Below, in pieces: positions 17,260-23,751 of a stretch of 46,855 nucleotides of DNA. The notes beneath the pieces were generated by a model. That model was not told where the DNA came from, did not search any database, and saw nothing but the letters and a program-made list of their open reading frames with translations. Every line of letters starts with the position of its first letter. The stretch's first letter is position 1. Made by a program: the position numbers and the translations under genes. Source of the stretch: a virus; IMG/VR virus record IMGVR_UViG_3300044858_001239, positions 1 to 46,855 of that record. One strand, written 5' to 3'.

Positions 17260-19130
17260 TAGCAATCTCCGTAAGAACGACCATATTTAGCTTCACAAGT
17301 AATGGGAAGCCCCGGTGCCCAACTAGGGCGTGTACTCATACATTCAACGATAAAGTCTCTTGCTTCCTCGACCTCATCCTCAGGTACGACGCATACTATA
17401 GCGTCATGCACTGTCAGTGCTGGCCTGTACTTCTCCGCAATAAGTAGCATCTGCTCACCGACTACGCAACGGGCAAGTGCCTGAACGACGTTCTCCACCA
17501 CGGAGCCACCCCAGATAGATACCGGTCCTTTTCTAGAGTCATAGACGGTACGCGTCTTAGTCTCGGAAGTATCTTTGCGGATGTTTGGGTAGCGTATGTA
17601 GAAATTATTAGGTAGCAGAATCCCCTGCGGCGTAGCTGTCAGACACTCCTGCACACCTATGTAGTAATCATTCTTGTCCTTGGGCCAGGAGATCAATTGA
17701 TTTAGTAGATCGTCACACTCACCCCATAGTTCTACTATCTTGTTGTTCTCGTCCCGATAGAGATCAACTATGTCTTTGGCTTGACTATCACTTACTACCG
17801 CGCCGGGTGGTTGAGTCTTCAGGGTATGCTGAAGCTTTGCTGAGCCTGTGCCATAGCCAAGCCCGAGGATGCAGGTCTTACCTACAAAGCGTTCTATCGG
17901 ATCTGCCTTACTGATAGGCCTCTTGTATATCTTAGTAGCGAACTCTGAGTAGACATCACGGCCTTCGGCAAAGGCTTCCACCACATCATTCTGACCAGCC
18001 AGCCACGCAAGCACACGGGCTTCTATCTGAGATGAGTCGCAGTTAATCACCATGTAGCCCTCTGGCGCTATCACGGCATTCTTCAAAGTCTTTTTCTTTT
18101 TGTCGCGGCTAGGCAGATTCTGGAAGTTCACTTTGTCTGAACCAGCCCACCGGCCTGTGTGTGCCCCGTAATACTTCAACGGGATAGGCAGCTTGTTGTT
18201 ATTCCTGGCGCCTACATCAATGAACCGCTTGATTCTTGACTCTTCGATTGTTGACTTTGTGCCAAGACGTACCGCGCATAGGTGCTGGATAAAGGTGTCC
18301 TCATGCTCAGTCAGCGCGATGAAGCCCTCGTCATTCTTAGCCAACGCGTAGGTTTGTTTACCGGTGGTCGGGCTTTCCTTCATGGGAACTTCTACTTCCA
18401 GTTCGGTCAACAGATTAGCGAACTGCTTGTTTGATGCCAGTTTTTTGCGTACCGCCTCCTCGTCCTCACACTTGAGTTTCTCTTTCAGGGAACCAAGCAA
18501 CTTAGACTTCTCTTCCCTCAGGTCATCTATCCTATCCAGTAAGATGTCTCTATCCACGTATAGCATGGGACTGATAAACATCCTTAGGGTTAAGTCGATC
18601 AGGCGTATCTCAGACTCTTGGAAGTTAGGCCCCATCAGACTGAACAACTTATGGGTTAGTTCTACATCGTTTTTGCAGTACTCACCGTAGCGGTTTAGTT
18701 CCTCTGGGGTGAAGTCAGCCTTGCGTTTGCCCTTGGCGTTGATCACCTCATCACCCTTCACACCGATCTGATAACGCTCAGACAGCTTAGCCAAAGACCC
18801 ACCAGCATCTACACCATGCAGGGCACGGGCCATAGACAGAGTGTCTAAGTACATCTTTGGATAGACGTTTAAGAACCAAGCAAGTATTGCCGCATCAAAC
18901 ATTGTGTTGTGGCATAAGAGTGCCGAGTCTTTCCAGGGCAGGGACAGTAGGTGCTTATTTAGCGTTTCACGTGACCCTGAAACCCAATATGCCGGTGCAT
19001 CGTTGACCTTTATGCCCACACCGATAACTTCAAAGTCTGGGCTACGGACGTACTCTTCTGTAGTGAGTCTTGATAGAGAGAACCCTGTGTCGTAGAACGT
19101 CTCAAAGTCTAGGCAGATTATGTTGTTCAT
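17259..19130 (-). CDS. Family A DNA polymerase with 3'-5' exonuclease
   Basis: A 623-residue polymerase. The proofreading domain is intact: LDFETF (residues ~5-10, DxE), HNTMFD (~75-80) and YCKNDVEL (Exo III). The palm has motif A CDSSQIEAR (~362-370), an O-helix/motif B region at GKTCILGLGYG (~413) and motif C TVHDAIVCVV (~572). Motif C shows HDA where Pol I has HDE; the catalytic Asp is kept. Length matches phage Pol A enzymes that lack a 5'-3' exonuclease. AAGGA precedes the ATG. It is the replicative polymerase and is flanked by a wHTH gene and a small helical gene. A copy of a dispersed repeat lies in frame near its start. Confidence 0.95.
   Translation of the reverse strand: MNNIICLDFETFYDTGFSLSRLTTEEYVRSPDFEVIGVGIKVNDAPAYWVSGSRETLNKHLLSLPWKDSALLCHNTMFDAAILAWFLNVYPKMYLDTLSMARALHGVDAGGSLAKLSERYQIGVKGDEVINAKGKRKADFTPEELNRYGEYCKNDVELTHKLFSLMGPNFQESEIRLIDLTLRMFISPMLYVDRDILLDRIDDLREEKSKLLGSLKEKLKCEDEEAVRKKLASNKQFANLLTELEVEVPMKESPTTGKQTYALAKNDEGFIALTEHEDTFIQHLCAVRLGTKSTIEESRIKRFIDVGARNNNKLPIPLKYYGAHTGRWAGSDKVNFQNLPSRDKKKKTLKNAVIAPEGYMVINCDSSQIEARVLAWLAGQNDVVEAFAEGRDVYSEFATKIYKRPISKADPIERFVGKTCILGLGYGTGSAKLQHTLKTQPPGAVVSDSQAKDIVDLYRDENNKIVELWGECDDLLNQLISWPKDKNDYYIGVQECLTATPQGILLPNNFYIRYPNIRKDTSETKTRTVYDSRKGPVSIWGGSVVENVVQALARCVVGEQMLLIAEKYRPALTVHDAIVCVVPEDEVEEARDFIVECMSTRPSWAPGLPITCEAKYGRSYGDC
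18956..18985 (-). repeat. Dispersed palindromic element, in-frame copy inside the DNA polymerase
   Basis: The + strand reads TATTTAGC followed by GTTTCA-N8-TGAAAC and CC, the same unit that precedes three early promoters at 32.4-34.3 kb. On the coding strand it is read as Ser-Gly-Ser-Arg-Glu-Thr-Leu-Asn. The core palindrome occupies 18964-18983 and also contains CACGTG. It is a possible binding site of a phage regulator, or an inserted repeat tolerated in frame. Confidence 0.6.
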
Positions 19131-19322
19131 CTAGTCCTTTATCTTGTAAAGAAGCACATTGCCTTGGTAAAACTTATCCACAACTTGTTTCTCGACGAAC
19201 TTGTTCAAGGCTCGGGCCACAGACGGCTGAGACACGATGAAATATTTAGCCAACTGCTTAGATGTCACTGGGCGTTTATGTTCTACCAGATAGTCCCACA
19301 CCTTTTCTTCAATTGTTCTCAC
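19131..19322 (-). CDS. Winged-helix DNA-binding protein
   Basis: A 63-residue protein. AGGAG lies 7 bases before GTG 19322, which decides that start over GTG 19328 one base from the AGGAG. Nearly the whole length is one winged helix: IEEKVWDYLVEHKRPVTSKQLA (helices 1-2), VSQPSVARALNKF (recognition helix) and a wing VVDKFYQGNVLLYKIK. It overlaps the DUF3310 gene end and immediately precedes DNA polymerase. A small transcriptional regulator or origin-binding protein are both possible. Confidence 0.8.
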   Translation of the reverse strand: MRTIEEKVWDYLVEHKRPVTSKQLAKYFIVSQPSVARALNKFVEKQVVDKFYQGNVLLYKIKD

Positions 19323-19605
19323 TCTCACACTCCTGTATTAGTCGGTTCAAATACCACTGTGCTTTCTTGAGATCCTGCAGTGCATCATCTTTGTAACCCG
19401 TGCGGCTTAGATACTTTAGTGCCGTCAGGCGTAGGTGGCCCCTGAACTCTTCGGGTGTTGACTTGGCCTTCATGTAGTCAATCGTCTCGATGCCACCAAC
19501 CTTGTAGTGCGGCGGGTGGTTGACTGCATCTACTGGTACTTTGTAAGGCACGCCACTGACTGCTAGTTTTTCGTCAGTGTACGGCGCTGTTCTAACCATA
19601 GTCAT
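19309..19605 (-). CDS. DUF3310 protein, T7 gp1.7-like nucleotide kinase family
   Basis: A 98-residue protein starting MTMVRTAPYTD; GGAG lies 5 bases before this ATG, so longer starts are rejected. The DUF3310 signature is plain: VNHPPHYKVGGIETIDYM, then LRLTALKYLSRTGYKDDALQDLKKAQWYLNRLI. In T7 the member gp1.7 is a nucleotide (dTMP/dGMP) kinase. Here the domain stands just before polymerase in the transcription order, in line with a nucleotide supply role. Activity in this protein is inferred from the family. Confidence 0.85.
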   Translation of the reverse strand: MTMVRTAPYTDEKLAVSGVPYKVPVDAVNHPPHYKVGGIETIDYMKAKSTPEEFRGHLRLTALKYLSRTGYKDDALQDLKKAQWYLNRLIQECESENN

Positions 19606-19607
19606 AG

Positions 19608-19871
19608 CTACTCCTTCACTGGTTGACGCTCGGCCCACATGTTCATGCAGGTCTGCTCCAATTCTAAACTGGGTGGGTTAGTCTTGATTGCATCCTTCAG
19701 CCCCATGCGGTATGCCTCTACGACATCACGCGGCATGTTGACACTACTTGGGTCTGGCGAATCATTAAGCCGGTCAACCACAAGCACCACTAATAGCATG
19801 ACCATAGCGCCTAGCGCCGCACCCAGCCAATACGACCCGTTCTGTATCTTCTGTTCAAGTGTTGTTTGCAT
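19608..19871 (-). CDS. Single-pass membrane protein
   Basis: An 87-residue protein with a perfect GGAGG six bases before ATG 19871. One transmembrane helix at residues ~13-33 (YWLGAALGAMVMLLVVLVV) is followed by a soluble tail with KTNPPSLELEQTCMNMW, a motif I associate with small uncharacterised phage proteins. Its start lies inside the end of the capsid-arm mimic gene, so the two are coupled. It might anchor something at the membrane, but no function is known. Confidence 0.7.
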   Translation of the reverse strand: MQTTLEQKIQNGSYWLGAALGAMVMLLVVLVVDRLNDSPDPSSVNMPRDVVEAYRMGLKDAIKTNPPSLELEQTCMNMWAERQPVKE

Positions 19872-20037
19872 CACATGCCTCCTTAAAAAGTCTTTGATGC
19901 TCTTCGCTAACTGCCGCATACTCAAGACCAAACAAAGCGTTCAAACCCGGAAGAAGTAATTCAAGCAACCTATTGCGTGCAATCCTAAAACGCCGTCTCG
20001 GCCTGTATTTTTGCCTTGCCGCAAATAAGACGTTCAT
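19855..20037 (-). CDS. Free-standing mimic of the major capsid protein N-terminal arm
   Basis: A 60-residue protein with AGGAG six bases before ATG. Residues 21-51 align without gaps to residues 5-35 of the phage's own major capsid protein (gene at 42135): 19 of 31 are identical, including LLPGLNALFG and EEH. Related DNA is also visible between the two loci. The first 20 residues are unlike capsid and very basic (RPRRRFRIAR). The rest of the capsid fold is absent. Its ATG overlaps (ATGA) the stop of the scaffold-end mimic, and its own end overlaps the membrane protein start. It is expressed from the early/replication operon, far from the late genes. Capsid-assembly modulation, or decoy against a defence that senses capsid, are hypotheses. 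Confidence 0.8.
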   Translation of the reverse strand: MNVLFAARQKYRPRRRFRIARNRLLELLLPGLNALFGLEYAAVSEEHQRLFKEACDANNT

Positions 20038-20216
20038 GCGTTTCTCCTGTAGTGTTCATTTAAGAGTTGTTCAGCATACCTAGCAGGGGGTATGCCTAGC
20101 TTCTTTGCGAGTGCGACTTGAGTCTCGTAAAGCCGAACGACAGGCTTATGGTCTCTCCAGCCGATAGTGTGGTCACTTGGCAGCATGTTGTGCCGTATGC
20201 GTAGTCTTAGTTTCAT
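20034..20216 (-). CDS. Free-standing mimic of the scaffold C-terminal helix-turn-helix
   Basis: A 60-residue protein with GGGAGAA upstream of ATG. Residues 27-52 align ungapped with residues 285-310 of the putative scaffold (gene at 40052): 10 of 26 identical, most others conservative, centred on LAKKLGIPPARYAEQ versus IAKRLGLTPEQYAKE. The N-terminal 20 residues are basic (KLRLRIRH) and unrelated. Scaffold C-termini of this helix-turn-helix shape bind the coat protein arm in P22. The overlap with the capsid-arm mimic repeats the gene order of the late operon. A shared HTH-like motif by chance is the main alternative when this gene is viewed alone. Confidence 0.75.
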   Translation of the reverse strand: MKLRLRIRHNMLPSDHTIGWRDHKPVVRLYETQVALAKKLGIPPARYAEQLLNEHYRRNA

Positions 20217-20422
20217 GCGTTTTTCTCCCTCGCCTTCAGCATGACGTCTGCCACCTTGTACGAATACATTGCAATAGTTTCGATGTCCTGAATACCAATG
20301 CCATCTTTTGAGAACAAAGACTGCATGTACTTAGCTGCAAAGTAATCACGCAGAGTCATACCATGGAAATATTTGACTTCAGTCTGCGTAGGAAACGCTG
20401 GCCCACCGTCTTTAGCTTGCAT
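20213..20422 (-). CDS. Small conserved phage protein of unknown function
   Basis: A 69-residue protein with GGAGAAG before ATG. It opens with DGGPAFP and contains GMTLRDYFAAKYMQSLF, a combination I recognise from many short phage and prophage proteins without assigned function. The C-terminal half is a helix (ETIAMYSYKVADVMLKARE). It overlaps the scaffold-end mimic by an ATGA. No mechanism can be given. Confidence 0.75.
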   Translation of the reverse strand: MQAKDGGPAFPTQTEVKYFHGMTLRDYFAAKYMQSLFSKDGIGIQDIETIAMYSYKVADVMLKAREKNA

Positions 20423-20744
20423 GGTTCTTCTCCTTTATTGAAGGGCGTGTTGCTTTTGCAATGGCGGTACGGGCGGCTTCCACGGCCTTGATCGTTTCGT
20501 CATCCCGTTCCTCGTCGTAACAGCAAGACAACATTCCACGCAAGGCGTTTAGTAAATCAGGGGCAGCGGCTATCAATCGTGCGTTAGCTTGTTGCTCCTC
20601 TGGGGGTATCGTTGCGCGAACCGGAATGTTGGCAATCACGGCAGAATTAACCCCACGCTTACGTGCGCTGATGCTAAAGGGGTGCGTCTTCCAGCCAGAG
20701 TTTTCGTGATAACGCCATTCTTCCTTTGTGTATGACGAATTCAT
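20412..20744 (-). CDS. Small conserved phage protein (ARLIAAAPDLL family)
   Basis: A 110-residue protein with GGAGA before ATG. It has a beta-rich N-terminus (HPFSISARKRGVNSAVIANIPV) and the very widespread phage motif EQQANARLIAAAPDLLNALR, then a helix with CC and acidic residues. Proteins with this motif are found in many prophages and remain uncharacterised. It overlaps both neighbours in the coupled chain of small genes. Confidence 0.75.
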   Translation of the reverse strand: MNSSYTKEEWRYHENSGWKTHPFSISARKRGVNSAVIANIPVRATIPPEEQQANARLIAAAPDLLNALRGMLSCCYDEERDDETIKAVEAARTAIAKATRPSIKEKNHAS

Positions 20745-20938
20745 GTTGTTCTCCTTCCAATTAAGTTAAACGGGTCATGCCACCTAAAGTCCATAGGCAC
20801 GACGTCGTAATACAAAAACATATTAGATGGCCCCTTTTTCTTAGCCATCACCCCCGCCTCGACCTGTCTATCTAGGCGGCTACGAGCAGCCTTCAACGAG
20901 ATCTTTTTCTTCTTGGCGAAGTCCTTAATAGTCATCAT
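20741..20938 (-). CDS. Small winged-helix-like protein
   Basis: A 65-residue protein beginning MMTIKDFAKKKKISLKAARSRLDRQVEAGVM, a compact helix-turn-helix with the recognition helix at ~residues 14-26, then a beta wing (NMFLYYDVVPMDF). The ATG overlaps the stop of the Rap1a-like gene. Probably DNA-binding, perhaps a repressor of early genes; the target is unknown. Confidence 0.65.
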   Translation of the reverse strand: MMTIKDFAKKKKISLKAARSRLDRQVEAGVMAKKKGPSNMFLYYDVVPMDFRWHDPFNLIGRRTT

Positions 20939-21252
20939 GTGCCGCGCCCCCTACTGCAAGGCCAGATAGCTTCCAGCTTGTTACGAATAAGACTATCTGC
21001 CGTGAAGTGCCGAGACGCAGGGTTATCTTCTAGGTGCTTCTTGATAATGTCTTGCACCTGACCAGAAGTGATGCCGCTAGGTGGGCAGACTGTCACAGTC
21101 GTAAATGTATCTGTAACTCCCATGACATAGCCCAGTGCCAGCATCTGACGCATGTTGCTACCGTTCATATCAGACAAAAGATTGTTACCAGACATGAACT
21201 CAGCCTGTGCCATAGCTGGCACGAACAGTAATGTGGCAATAAGTTTTCTCAT
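20935..21252 (-). CDS. Secreted Rap1a/Tai-family protein
   Basis: A 105-residue protein starting MRKLIATLLFVPAMAQA, a textbook Sec signal peptide with an AQA cleavage site. GGAG lies before this ATG, so the 18-residue longer start is rejected. The mature part has the Rap1a/Tai pattern: GYVMGVTDTF, CPPSGITSGQVQDIIKKHLEDNP, then SLIRNKLEAIWPC. Rap1a/Tai members include periplasmic immunity proteins against type VI secretion effectors of Serratia, but many members are of unknown role. In a phage it could act in the periplasm, for instance on cell-wall enzymes or superinfection; that is inference. Cysteines may form a disulfide. Confidence 0.78.
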   Translation of the reverse strand: MRKLIATLLFVPAMAQAEFMSGNNLLSDMNGSNMRQMLALGYVMGVTDTFTTVTVCPPSGITSGQVQDIIKKHLEDNPASRHFTADSLIRNKLEAIWPCSRGRGT

Positions 21253-21536
21253 GACCACTCCTTTATTAAGTTTATGCCCAAATCGGTAACAGCAATGTAG
21301 TGGCAACGCTCGTCTTGGTCTTTGACATGAACATCTTTGATGAGCCTTCGACGCTTCAGCCTAGCCACGTACTTGTGTGTAGTGGCCTGACTGGATATGT
21401 TTTCTCTCATGGCGTCATTGACTAGCTGTTGAGTTAAGACTTCTTTGGGGTATGTGGTCATCTGCTCTAGGAGCATTAACTCTTTGAAGTCCAGGTTCTT
21501 GTCTTTCATGAAACGGAAGGCTTGCTTTGGTGTCAT
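21249..21536 (-). CDS. MarR-like winged-helix regulator
   Basis: A 95-residue protein. It shows KNLDFKELMLLEQMTTYPKE, then ENISSQATTHKYVARLKRRRLIKDV (recognition helix plus wing) and a beta segment CHYIAVTDLGINLIKEW, very like the core of MarR-type winged helices. Overlaps its neighbours by 4 bases at each end. One of five small wHTH/HTH proteins in this operon; it may be an early regulator. Confidence 0.72.
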   Translation of the reverse strand: MTPKQAFRFMKDKNLDFKELMLLEQMTTYPKEVLTQQLVNDAMRENISSQATTHKYVARLKRRRLIKDVHVKDQDERCHYIAVTDLGINLIKEWS

Positions 21537-21724
21537 AGCGGTGACTCCTCATGGGAAGCCGCAGTGTGCTTCATCTTCTTCACACACTTACGCGGCACAA
21601 TGATGTAAAGGGGGAAGGGCCAGTCCACTTGTGGAATGCGGATAGTTACTTGTTCACCATCCGGTGAAATGCTACTCACAACCCCTGCCTGATCGTTAAC
21701 TGTTACCCAGTCATCAGGCTTCAT
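21533..21724 (-). CDS. Small SH3/KOW-like hypothetical protein
   Basis: A 63-residue protein with strand-rich sequence MKPDDWVTVNDQAGVVSSI, EQVTIRIPQV and LYIIVPRKCVKKM, which looks like a small beta barrel of the KOW/SH3 type. It ends in a polar tail. The frame is intact and coupled to both neighbours. Function unknown. Confidence 0.6.
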   Translation of the reverse strand: MKPDDWVTVNDQAGVVSSISPDGEQVTIRIPQVDWPFPLYIIVPRKCVKKMKHTAASHEESPL

Positions 21725-22073
21725 TAGTCAATTTTTTTATCTGCTTAAGCAAGTAAATATACTCGTATACCGCTTTATCTAAATTATCTGTCAGACGCTC
21801 ACGCTCTTCTTCAAGATACTTTAGAACTTCTTTTGACACAGTTGCTTCGCGCGGTGCTTCGGAAGTTTCCTTATCGTCCTCAGGCCACTTCAAGCCAGGA
21901 TTCCAAAGCAGAATTTGCTTACCGTCTTTCTTTACTTTGTTCTCTTTGACCATCTTAGCTACTAACTGATACACACCTTTGACCTTGGTCACTCTTGCTA
22001 ACTCAGCCTGAGTCATCGGTCCTGTTTCTTTTAGTGCGTTAAGAATCTTCTGCTCACTTGTTTGCTTCTTCAT
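21714..22073 (-). CDS. wHTH protein with C-terminal coiled coil
   Basis: A 119-residue protein starting MKKQTSEQKIL (ATG preferred over TTG 22091; GGAG is 9 bases upstream). Residues 5-55 form a winged helix: EQKILNALKETGPMTQAELARVTKVKGVYQ and the wing KKDGKQILLWNPG. Residues ~80-119 are a long charged coiled coil (EVLKYLEEERERLTDNLDKAV) likely to dimerise. A dimeric early transcription factor or nucleoid-type protein is plausible. Confidence 0.7.
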   Translation of the reverse strand: MKKQTSEQKILNALKETGPMTQAELARVTKVKGVYQLVAKMVKENKVKKDGKQILLWNPGLKWPEDDKETSEAPREATVSKEVLKYLEEERERLTDNLDKAVYEYIYLLKQIKKLTNEA

Positions 22074-22371
22074 AGTTTGACACTCCTTCAATAAGTAATT
22101 GACTTAGTTGAACTACATTGAACTCGTTTATCACCAAGGCTTGCCCACCAGCTTCGACTATGGACCTCAGGTTCTTTAACTGCAATGCAGTCACCTTACC
22201 TTTGTTAGCCTTACACTCAATACCGACAAACCTGCCTCCATAACAAACGAGAAAGTCAGGTGCCCCTGAATTACCATACCCGCCCGTGACCGGCATGACA
22301 TGGTATGCACCTGCGTTAGTTAAAACGTCACGAACCTTCTTCTTTACTAGCGCCTCAGGCGTCGCTCCCAT
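22054..22371 (-). CDS. VRR-NUC domain nuclease
   Basis: A 105-residue protein. The VRR-NUC pattern is visible: GGYGNSGAPDFLVCYGGRFVGIECKANKGKVTALQLKNL, that is the catalytic PD...EXK arrangement (D in APDF, E and K in IECKA), followed by a helix with QLKNL. These stand-alone domains are structure-specific nucleases similar to phage and FAN1 nucleases that cut Holliday or flap DNA. In this phage it would resolve recombination or replication intermediates. Overlaps both neighbours. Confidence 0.88.
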   Translation of the reverse strand: MGATPEALVKKKVRDVLTNAGAYHVMPVTGGYGNSGAPDFLVCYGGRFVGIECKANKGKVTALQLKNLRSIVEAGGQALVINEFNVVQLSQLLIEGVSNYEEANK

Positions 22372-22790
22372 CTAAAGTCCTCTAGATATCTAAGGGTTGG
22401 TCGATCATTCGCAATATGACTACCACCGATAGTGCGAAAAGCTAACTTATACTCCCCGCCCCTCAAATATGTCAAGTACCTACTAGGTAAAACCACTACA
22501 AAAAGATTTGTTGCCACTTGCCAGCCAATCTCATACGTATGGCTCTTGGGGTCTCCTTCATAGATGTGTTGAATGGTAGCCAGCTTCATGTCAAAGTCAG
22601 GCGGCTCTATAGTTGCGGCTCTGATCATTGTCAGACGAGACTTTATTTCGTCTGGTAGATCATCCTCTGTAAAGAGTCTGATGAAGTTGTCGCCGACATA
22701 TACTTCATATTTGCCATGTATATGGGCCACTGGCACACGATGATGATCGTTAAGAGTCGCATGTTGTATGGGCGACAGTTTAGTTTGCAT
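22347..22790 (-). CDS. Hypothetical protein sharing a domain with its upstream neighbour
   Basis: A 147-residue protein starting within the end of the 323-residue gene (ATGCAAACTAA overlap). It contains GKYEVYVGDNFIRLFTEDDLPDEI then a helix with MIRA, and ends in a beta strand LFVVVLPSRYLTYL. The same order (GKYTF..., FNEEDLPSEV, MHRI, YYIYIFP) is seen at the end of the 323-residue neighbour, so the two appear to share a duplicated domain. No known family is recognised; it belongs to the block with MoxR and VWA. Confidence 0.65.
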   Translation of the reverse strand: MQTKLSPIQHATLNDHHRVPVAHIHGKYEVYVGDNFIRLFTEDDLPDEIKSRLTMIRAATIEPPDFDMKLATIQHIYEGDPKSHTYEIGWQVATNLFVVVLPSRYLTYLRGGEYKLAFRTIGGSHIANDRPTLRYLEDFRWERRLRR

Positions 22791-23751
22791 CGCTAGTTTC
22801 TTTGTATGGGAAGATGTATATGTAGTAAGTTCCTATCGTTGAAGAAAAATGTGTGTAGTAGGTAACAGTCTCAAAGTCTTCGTCATAGTTATCCTGTCGT
22901 AACAGTAGCCCGTGCATAGGCGTAGGTCCTATCGTTGGATAGCCTTTGTACAACTCATCTTTAGATATCCTGTGCATCTTCATGTGGACAGCCACTTCTG
23001 ATGGTAGATCTTCCTCGTTAAAACAGGGTTTCACCTCACCCTGAAACGTATACTTACCTCCTTCTTTCTGGGCTACACCATAGACAATTGGTGTAGTTTC
23101 TGAACCGGTAATTACGTGTACGCGGTCAAACTTACTTAGTTCTTGCTTGAGCGCGGCAATAGTTCCCTCAGTTTTTTGGTGTTTATCAAAATACTCTTTA
23201 AGCTTACTCATGTGATAGTTATCTATCGGTTTGTCATCAAATATATGCTGTAGTATTTCCCACTCCATATCGCCGTTTATAAAGCTTTGATGATAGCTAG
23301 AGCCATAGCTACTACCTTTTCTTAGGCTACTCTCAATCGTAGACTTGATTGCGTCATGTTCGACACGAATTTTAGTCGGTCTTTCATGCTCTGGTTTGAA
23401 ATCAGAAAAGTCTTGCTTTAGCTGACGAATCAAGAACTTCAGGTTCTCAGACCTACGTATAAACCTATCGTCACCACGACCACGTTCTTTTTTGACATAG
23501 CTAGATCTGACTGAGTAGATCATACGATCTTGTTTGGCTTTCTCATTCCAGGTTACGCCAGCATCTACAAGGGCAATATCTTCATGGTTACGACTGACAA
23601 GCATCACTTGACCATTGCGCTTACAGAATGCCTTTAGAAAGAAGTGATGGCACATCTCAGCAACCAAGGCTTTGAGTTCCTTGTTGCTCTCCACATGAGC
23701 CTTGAGTTCGTCTGACGCGAAAGGGTGAAAGATGTCATAGGTATGTGTCAT
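22780..23751 (-). CDS. Hypothetical protein of the MoxR/VWA block, 323 aa
   Basis: Starts with an ATGA overlap after the 266-residue gene. The N-terminal half is helical and charged (ELKAHVESNKELKALVAEM, RSENLKFLIRQLKQDF), with a serine-rich segment near ~150 (GSSYGSSYHQSF). The C-terminal ~110 residues carry the domain shared with the following gene (EEDLPSE). Tight coupling to the VWA and MoxR genes suggests a substrate or adaptor of that machine, but nothing in the sequence proves it. Confidence 0.7.
   Translation of the reverse strand: MTHTYDIFHPFASDELKAHVESNKELKALVAEMCHHFFLKAFCKRNGQVMLVSRNHEDIALVDAGVTWNEKAKQDRMIYSVRSSYVKKERGRGDDRFIRRSENLKFLIRQLKQDFSDFKPEHERPTKIRVEHDAIKSTIESSLRKGSSYGSSYHQSFINGDMEWEILQHIFDDKPIDNYHMSKLKEYFDKHQKTEGTIAALKQELSKFDRVHVITGSETTPIVYGVAQKEGGKYTFQGEVKPCFNEEDLPSEVAVHMKMHRISKDELYKGYPTIGPTPMHGLLLRQDNYDEDFETVTYYTHFSSTIGTYYIYIFPYKETSDAN

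Noticed and set aside
18964-18983. Possible parS site, because the copy contains GTTTCACGTGA
   Set aside because: Other copies of the same element lose the CACGTG core, and no ParA or ParB gene was seen.
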